A stretch of DNA of 64,000 nt, taken from positions 25,768-89,767 of the forward strand of contig JAILQO010000057.1 in the NCBI GenBank assembly GCA_024698925.1, written 5' to 3'. Positions 58,120-64,000 of this stretch are shown in pieces. The DNA comes from Bacteroidaceae bacterium (GTDB lineage: Bacteria; Bacteroidota; Bacteroidia; Bacteroidales; Bacteroidaceae). How positions within the stretch are numbered: position 1 is the stretch's first letter; every line of letters begins with the position of its first letter. Made by a program: the position numbers and the translations under genes. The notes under the pieces are model-generated. The model was given only the letters and a program-made list of their open reading frames with translations, was not told the DNA's origin and ran no database searches.

Positions 58120-59916
58120 TCAATTTGTCTTTAATCCCTCTACAAAAAAATAGTAATACCAAAACGTGTTGCCATATTCAGATTGTAAAGCAAGGGCATT
58201 TGAGGCATTGTCACCCATACGTGAAGAAACTTCCACCAAACGTTGGAAACGCTGGCCGATAGCGGGCTCAATAGGTATCTCAGAGGTGGGGGCGGAGCCT
58301 TGCAACTGTGCTATCATGAGAGCTGCTTCCTGATAGTGCACGGGAATCTTACCGTTCCATGTAGGTAGTAAGGCCATAAAACGTGGCCAAAAGCCTGTGA
58401 TGTTCTTCGTGATGAGACCATCCATGAGGGAGAGCTCGACCATCTCACGCGATCCGCCCTCACTGAGGGCAAAACTATTAAGAAGATAGAATTCGACGAG
58501 CCCATTATCACCATCAAGCTGATTTGTATAATTCATTAGTGGACGAATCGCTGCAGCTTCAACTTTGCATAAATCAAGGTCTTCAGCAGTATGTCGAAAA
58601 AAAATGGTACGTGAAAGGGCGTGTTCATAACGCTGCGCGAGAGCTTCCTCGCCATTAAGACGGGCTACACGATGTAAATATCGCAGATAAGCTGGTCGTT
58701 CCCCATATTCCACTAAGTCTTCCATAGCCCATCGATAGGCAAAACCTGTTTTTCCGTAGTGGTAATAGAGTAGCGGACCAATCATTAGGCGCAGCCACTG
58801 GTTCTGAGGGGCTTTGTATGGTGCAGAGCCTTCGGGATACGCAAATAATTCATCGCCCATGCGTCCCGTCTTGAAGAGGGCGAGGCGGGTGAGGCACACT
58901 TGGGCACGGGTGGGTTCCTGCTTGCTGTCTTTGGCTATCTGTAAGACCTGTTCCCACTGTCCTGCCTCTGCTGCATGCTTCATCTGGAGGGTGTTGAGGA
59001 AATTCGGGTCGCGGAAGGAATAGGTAAAAGTGGCAACGCCAGCAGCAACAAAGACAATAGCAGAGAGGATGGTTATCCACAGACGTTTCCCATCGAGTTG
59101 GATGGCGCCATAGAAGAGGGGAACTGCCAGTGCTATGACCCAAGGTAAGCGCATATCGCGGTTGAGGCTACTAAAGGGGATGTGCCCTATCTCCACGTTG
59201 AGGGGGCGATGAAGTACGACTTGCAGTAGAGCGGGAAGCATCATCCCCAAGGTAAACAATGCAAATCCCCAGAGCATGTGCTTGGTATCGTTGCCAGAGA
59301 AGAGTCGTCGGAGGGTGAAACCCTTCTGCGATGAGATTCCGTCGAACTGTTTAAAACGCGCTATCCCCATCTCGCAGAAGCCCACGAAAGGAGTTACCAT
59401 TGCACCGAAGAATCCCAAAAGCCAGAAACCTGCGAGGGGAGTGACGAGTAGAAATGCCAACTTCCACCACCACTTCTGCAGATGGAACCAAAGTCCTATC
59501 AGCGCGAAAGCCGCCAGGCTGCCAAGGGCTGGAGCAAAAGCTACGGCGGGGTGCTTGATGGTGTAGATGAGATAACCCAACTGTGTGTAGTTGGCCAGCA
59601 GGGCAAAAGAGGATATCCAGCAAATGCCAAACCAGGCGTCATTTATGCGGAAAGCCCACCGTACAGCATAGGCCACGGTAGCAAGCGCTGACACAAATAA
59701 TAGGACACCTAGCCATGGGACGGCAAAGCAACTCTGCAAACCCGCCGAAACATAAAGAAGCAGCCCACAAGGCTCACCTAAAAAATCACCAATGGGCACG
59801 TCTGCATAAAACGGCGTCAGCGCTGCCGTCTCCACAAGGTAGGGACGGAGTGGGCCAAGCAGTAGGATGAGTGCGAAGGCCACGAAGGCAAGGGTGAAGG
59901 GCAGACGTTGCTTCAT
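58120..59916 (-). CDS. Polytopic membrane protein, DUF6057-like
   Basis: N-terminal ~10 hydrophobic segments, C-terminal soluble helical part; 3-nt gap to the PD40 gene. Confidence 0.65.
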   Translation of the reverse strand: MKQRLPFTLAFVAFALILLLGPLRPYLVETAALTPFYADVPIGDFLGEPCGLLLYVSAGLQSCFAVPWLGVLLFVSALATVAYAVRWAFRINDAWFGICWISSFALLANYTQLGYLIYTIKHPAVAFAPALGSLAAFALIGLWFHLQKWWWKLAFLLVTPLAGFWLLGFFGAMVTPFVGFCEMGIARFKQFDGISSQKGFTLRRLFSGNDTKHMLWGFALFTLGMMLPALLQVVLHRPLNVEIGHIPFSSLNRDMRLPWVIALAVPLFYGAIQLDGKRLWITILSAIVFVAAGVATFTYSFRDPNFLNTLQMKHAAEAGQWEQVLQIAKDSKQEPTRAQVCLTRLALFKTGRMGDELFAYPEGSAPYKAPQNQWLRLMIGPLLYYHYGKTGFAYRWAMEDLVEYGERPAYLRYLHRVARLNGEEALAQRYEHALSRTIFFRHTAEDLDLCKVEAAAIRPLMNYTNQLDGDNGLVEFYLLNSFALSEGGSREMVELSLMDGLITKNITGFWPRFMALLPTWNGKIPVHYQEAALMIAQLQGSAPTSEIPIEPAIGQRFQRLVEVSSRMGDNASNALALQSEYGNTFWYYYFFVEGLKTN

Positions 59917-59926
59917 GCTGGGATTG

Positions 59927-61618
59927 TTATTTGATGATTATCTTTTTGCCGTCAATGATAAACAACCCTCGATGGCAAAGTTTGGATAACTGCTGTCCGT
60001 GTACGTTAAAGATGGAAGAAGTATGCACTACGCTTTTTTCTTTGTTGTAGATTTTACGAAGACCTACCGCTTCTTTTTGCTGTGCCATTATTTGGCGGTT
60101 CTCTTCTACATATGACTTACTCCACATGTCTGCTTCTTCGTAATCAGGATGTTCAACGGAATCGAAATAGGGCGAAAAACTTTGATGGACATCCTTGGAA
60201 GCAGCGGCCATGTAGATGGTCGTACCGGCTTCGGTGGTGTTGCCGGATACGCTGAGGCAGACACCATCGGAAGCATTTTCAATGCGATAGTAGCCGTCTT
60301 CTTCAAGCCAGAATATCCATTCCTGCGTAACTGCGTCGGAGGCAACTTGCCAACGTGTGGTGCCAAATACACTTTCTAAGTATTTTCCAGTAGCCTTATC
60401 CTCGATTTTGTACGTGAACGGGCTTGAGCCATGGTGGAAGATGAGTGCAAGATTTGAGGAACCATCGTTCTCTATGGTCAGAGAGCTTTTTGGACGCGAT
60501 ATGATGCGGTTTGAGTACTTTTCCAATAGGTAGCCCTCAGAGCCGTCCTCAATGACTTTCATGCGTTTCATTCGATACATATCGTCGAACACCGAGAGAT
60601 TCCATGATTCTAACCATTGCACCGTGGGATAACCAGAACGAACGCTGAGAGGCAACCACACATGCTTGCTAGATTGAACATTAGAACTGTTCCAGCGGTC
60701 TCCCATATAGATGAAGCACTTGTCCTTACCTGGTACAGGGAAAACATAGTTGCTTTGACTCTGATAGCTCGTGTTCTTGCCATTGTCAATGCAGAAATTA
60801 ATTCCAGTGGAGCCATCGCTGGCTTTAAAGTCTGCGGGAGCGTTCCAAGTCTCTTGCATCAAGTCATAGGTCCACATATAACGCCCAGGATTGGGGTCCC
60901 AACCCGTGCAGCCCGAAAAGAGACCGTAATAGATGTCACCAGCCTTGAACAACGAAGCCGCCTCAAAGCGACGCCCTTTCAGCTGTAAAGAAAAGCCCTC
61001 CTCAGGTAGAAGGTAGTCAGCAGTGAGACGTTCGCAATTGGTGTTGCTGTTCATGTTCGTAGAATAGACGTGATAGGCTGCACCATCGGTATCAACGAAA
61101 ACGGTTTGGTCTCGCGAGTCGCAGCCATTGGGGCGGAAAACATCTACGAGGGTATAGGGACCTTCCACATTATCAGCAGTACATACTGCACACTTTGCTT
61201 GACCATAGTCATTGCCATTCTCCCAATGAATCCACATCACCCATTTCTGTGTAGCTTCGTTCCATACTACTTTGGGCCGTTCTAAAGTGCGGCCACTGGC
61301 AATATCACGGTTCTCGTCGGTTTTGGTACCTGTTGGTGTCACCGCGCGACTCAGTCGAGTCCATGAATATAGATCATTACTTCGGTAGCAACTGATACCC
61401 TCACTTTTATTTCCATTGCGTTGTTCTCCGAACCAATAGTAGTATCCACCGTGGTAGACAACACAACCACCATGGGCATTAATGGCAGAACCATTGACAT
61501 CATTCCAAGTCTGACCAGGGCGAATTGAGCTTTGGCTTTTCCCCTGGAAAGGGATGAGAAGGAGGGCGAAAATCAAAAGGGGATAGATCAATGCCTTTTG
61601 ACGCATATTTGTGCTCAT
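59927..61618 (-). CDS. Glycoside hydrolase family 43-like protein with ricin-type lectin module
   Basis: AHGGCVVYHGGYYYWFGEQRNG...RPKVVWNEATQKWVMWIHWEN...GCDSRDQTVFVDTDGAAYHVYS; C-term FNVHGQQLSKLCHRGLFIIDGKKIIIK. Confidence 0.85.
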   Translation of the reverse strand: MSTNMRQKALIYPLLIFALLLIPFQGKSQSSIRPGQTWNDVNGSAINAHGGCVVYHGGYYYWFGEQRNGNKSEGISCYRSNDLYSWTRLSRAVTPTGTKTDENRDIASGRTLERPKVVWNEATQKWVMWIHWENGNDYGQAKCAVCTADNVEGPYTLVDVFRPNGCDSRDQTVFVDTDGAAYHVYSTNMNSNTNCERLTADYLLPEEGFSLQLKGRRFEAASLFKAGDIYYGLFSGCTGWDPNPGRYMWTYDLMQETWNAPADFKASDGSTGINFCIDNGKNTSYQSQSNYVFPVPGKDKCFIYMGDRWNSSNVQSSKHVWLPLSVRSGYPTVQWLESWNLSVFDDMYRMKRMKVIEDGSEGYLLEKYSNRIISRPKSSLTIENDGSSNLALIFHHGSSPFTYKIEDKATGKYLESVFGTTRWQVASDAVTQEWIFWLEEDGYYRIENASDGVCLSVSGNTTEAGTTIYMAAASKDVHQSFSPYFDSVEHPDYEEADMWSKSYVEENRQIMAQQKEAVGLRKIYNKEKSVVHTSSIFNVHGQQLSKLCHRGLFIIDGKKIIIK

Positions 61619-61626
61619 AATGAATA

Positions 61627-64000
61627 TTAATATGACAGTTTTAAGACTCGTTTCTTTCCTTCTTTGATTACACCCACAATATAGATGCCGCGTCGTGGAA
61701 GAACAATGTTAGAGTGGCCGGCATGGTAGTTTTGTGCCGCAATCTCTTTGCCGTTGGTGTCATAGATGACAATTCGAGCGTTTTCTTCAACACCTATGAG
61801 TTCGAGTTGCCCATTTACTATGCGTCCACGCAGAGTGCCGGAGTGGTGTTGAGCAGTGCGTATGGCATCGTTAATATCGTCAATGGAAAGCCCCGGGAGG
61901 GGTGGGGCATAGGCTCCTGTAGGATCAATGGCAAAGTAAGCAACGTTCGCTCCGAGGTTTTCAAAACCTACTTGCGCGTCTTGGCAACGGCTGGTACCGA
62001 CCAATCGAGCATCATCAATCTTGAAAGCACTAGTGCTTGCTCCCCACTTAGCCCGTCCGAGCTGGAAGGTGATACGAACCTGCTTGGTGGTAGCGAGCGT
62101 CTCGAAATCGATGCTATATTTCTGATAGCTATCGCTTGTTACGTCAACTTTTGCACTGTTACCATTGTTCTGCAGGTCTTGAATGCGGATGCTTCCAAGA
62201 GCGGAGCCGTTGTACTGTCCTCCCTTGGCGAGTGCAGAGAAGGTGTAAATATCATTGGAAGCGACATCCACGATCTGTGAGATTTCGGCATCTGCCCATC
62301 CGTCGTTCCACATATATCGGTGTATGCTAAGCACATGGTTGTTCTGGTCCACGTCATTGCTGCGTTCCTCTCTATCAATGTCCTGGTATGAGTTGTACTG
62401 GTCGTATGGATAGACATCCCATCCCTCGATGAACTTGGTGATGTTCTGTGATTCCGAGAAGTTGTATTCTCCCTCGAAGTCTCCGTTCTTTAGCAGATTC
62501 TTTTTGACTGGCCCGTCCTCGTTGCTCCACTCCGGCTGCAGTGCGAGGTCAGCGATACGGAATGTGTCCACGGGTAGCCCGTCACGATACACGAAGACAC
62601 GCTTGTCGTGTGTGACGGCATAGCGATAGGTGTGGTATAGTCCGTCAGTGTTGTAGAACGTACCTCCGTTAGCAGGATTGGACAGTCCCTTCTCCGAGAC
62701 GAAGACCCCCTTACCGTTCATGAGTCCCATGGATGTGTTGCGGATATAGCTCTTGAATCCAAGTCCGTCAGCCGTTACGGCATAGGGCAGCACACTCTTG
62801 GACAGTTCGTCGGTCTTTGCCTTGATTTCGATGGTATAGCCCTTGTCGGTGAGTGCCGAGGCATCGAAAGACTGACTTTCCTCACTGTCTGCACCTTGAT
62901 ATACGATATGATCGCTGAGATCCTTTACCTCAAGCGGTGTGCCATAAGCTGTGAGTTTCACTTCTTTGCGTAAGTCTCCGCTGCGTAAGATAATGCGTCC
63001 TGTATTTTCAATGAGTGTAGTCTTATGGCGTACTTGGACTGTAGCCTGCTTTGTACCAGCTTTTATTATGCTCGGAGAAACTGTGAATCCATGTGTTGCC
63101 GTGATACTGATATCTCCGGTGAGGTTCTCAGCTGTGACGTTGAAAGTCTTGCTCGCGCCCGTACCATTAATAATAAGTGCGTCCTTAGAGGTGTTAATGG
63201 TTGCGAATAGCGGCGCGTAGGCCCCCGATGCGTCAATGGCAAAGTATTCGATGTCCGCCCCCATGTTCTCGAATCCGACCTGTGGCGTAGCCTCCCTTGC
63301 CATACCCGTCATTTTGACGTCATCAATCTTGAAAGCGCTGACGCTGGCTCCCCATTTTGCCCTTCCGAGCTGGAAGGTGACGCGCACCTGTTTGGTGTTG
63401 GCCTTCGTCTCGAAGTCCGAAGCGTAAGTCTGATAGTTGTCGCTAGTAACGCTCATGCTGACGTTGTTGCTCTCGTTCTGCAAGTCCTGAATGCGGATGC
63501 TACCGAGGGCGGAGCCGTTGTACTGCCCTCCCTTGGCGAGCGCCGAGAATGCGTACGTCTCGTTCGGTGCGACATCCACGATCTGCGAGATTTCGGCATC
63601 TGCCCATCCGTCGTTCCACATATAGCGGTGTATGCTAAGCACGTGGTTGTTCTGGTCCACGTCATTGCTGCGCTCCTCTCTCTCGATGTCCTGGTATGAG
63701 TTGTACTGGTCGTAAGGATAGACGTCCCATCCTTCGATGAACTTGGTGATGTTCTGTGATTCCGAGAAGTTATATTCTCCCTCGAAGTTTCCGTTCTTGA
63801 TGATGTTGGGCTTCATCTCTGTGTTGTTCTCACTCCATTCCGGTTGCAGTGCGAGATCGGCGATACGGAAGGTGTCCACGGGCATCCCGTCGCGATAGAC
63901 GAAGACGCGCCTGTCAGGCGTGACGGCATAGCGATAGGTGTGGTATAGCCCGTCTGTGTTGTAGAACGTACCTCCGTTAGCAGGATTGGACAGTCCCTTC
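61627..64000 (-). CDS. Modular surface protein with CBM-like, Ig/BACON-like and LamG-like modules and 436-aa internal repeats; 5' end beyond window
   Basis: Frame stays open to 64000 (…KGLSNPANGGTFYNTDGLYHTYRYAVTPDRRVFVYRDGMPVD); C-term IVIYDTNGKEIAA...GIYIVGVIKEGKKRVLKLSY. Confidence 0.85.
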   Translation of the reverse strand, partial: KGLSNPANGGTFYNTDGLYHTYRYAVTPDRRVFVYRDGMPVDTFRIADLALQPEWSENNTEMKPNIIKNGNFEGEYNFSESQNITKFIEGWDVYPYDQYNSYQDIEREERSNDVDQNNHVLSIHRYMWNDGWADAEISQIVDVAPNETYAFSALAKGGQYNGSALGSIRIQDLQNESNNVSMSVTSDNYQTYASDFETKANTKQVRVTFQLGRAKWGASVSAFKIDDVKMTGMAREATPQVGFENMGADIEYFAIDASGAYAPLFATINTSKDALIINGTGASKTFNVTAENLTGDISITATHGFTVSPSIIKAGTKQATVQVRHKTTLIENTGRIILRSGDLRKEVKLTAYGTPLEVKDLSDHIVYQGADSEESQSFDASALTDKGYTIEIKAKTDELSKSVLPYAVTADGLGFKSYIRNTSMGLMNGKGVFVSEKGLSNPANGGTFYNTDGLYHTYRYAVTHDKRVFVYRDGLPVDTFRIADLALQPEWSNEDGPVKKNLLKNGDFEGEYNFSESQNITKFIEGWDVYPYDQYNSYQDIDREERSNDVDQNNHVLSIHRYMWNDGWADAEISQIVDVASNDIYTFSALAKGGQYNGSALGSIRIQDLQNNGNSAKVDVTSDSYQKYSIDFETLATTKQVRITFQLGRAKWGASTSAFKIDDARLVGTSRCQDAQVGFENLGANVAYFAIDPTGAYAPPLPGLSIDDINDAIRTAQHHSGTLRGRIVNGQLELIGVEENARIVIYDTNGKEIAAQNYHAGHSNIVLPRRGIYIVGVIKEGKKRVLKLSY
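62212..64000 (-). repeat. Near-identical 1308-bp in-frame tandem repeat (second copy cut by window edge)
   Basis: Equivalent GTACTG landmarks at 62212 and 63520; long near-identical DNA on both sides. Confidence 0.85.

Overview
A 64-kb chromosomal window from a Bacteroidetes genome, probably a Prevotella/Bacteroidales-type gut bacterium. The evidence is TAnnTTTG promoters, a sigma-ABfr-type rpoD, CotH/DUF/ricin-type surface proteins and T9SS-like C-termini. No mobile element, CRISPR array, prophage or tRNA was found. Main blocks: (1) a 5'-truncated DUF3472/F5-8C-like surface protein, then ssrA (tmRNA) with an odd duplicated/inverted tail; (2) a ~17-kb exopolysaccharide locus (3.3-20.1 kb) with initiating sugar transferase, SLBB export protein, kinase-less Wzz, Wzx, a Wzy-like polymerase, several glycosyltransferases, an acetyltransferase, DUF4886, CotH-like kinase, WbsX and a WecA/MraY-like transferase; (3) rny, a candidate 6S-like hairpin and zapA; (4) a detached Wzc tyrosine autokinase and Wza-like export pair plus an orphan rmlA; (5) two giant tandem paralogous surface proteins; (6) a HAD protein, rnpB, an HtrA/Do protease and rpoD; (7) a compact HprK-like kinase / S24-S26 peptidase / PqqD-like operon resembling RiPP machinery with no recognisable precursor or cyclase; (8) mtgA, DUF5103, a TRIC-like channel, a tandem AmpG-like MFS pair, proS, OmpA and small envelope proteins; (9) a TerB/DnaJ protein, a ricin/FIVAR-like giant protein, a CxxCH-containing PD40 lipoprotein with a DUF6057-like membrane partner, a GH43-like protein and a surface protein with 1308-bp near-identical internal repeats. 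The signals I rate highest are the HprK-S26-PqqD operon and the unrelated intergenic arrays of short, mostly palindromic units with periods of about 11, 21, 22 and 23 bp, close to whole helical turns. All family names come from reading the translations; no database search was run.
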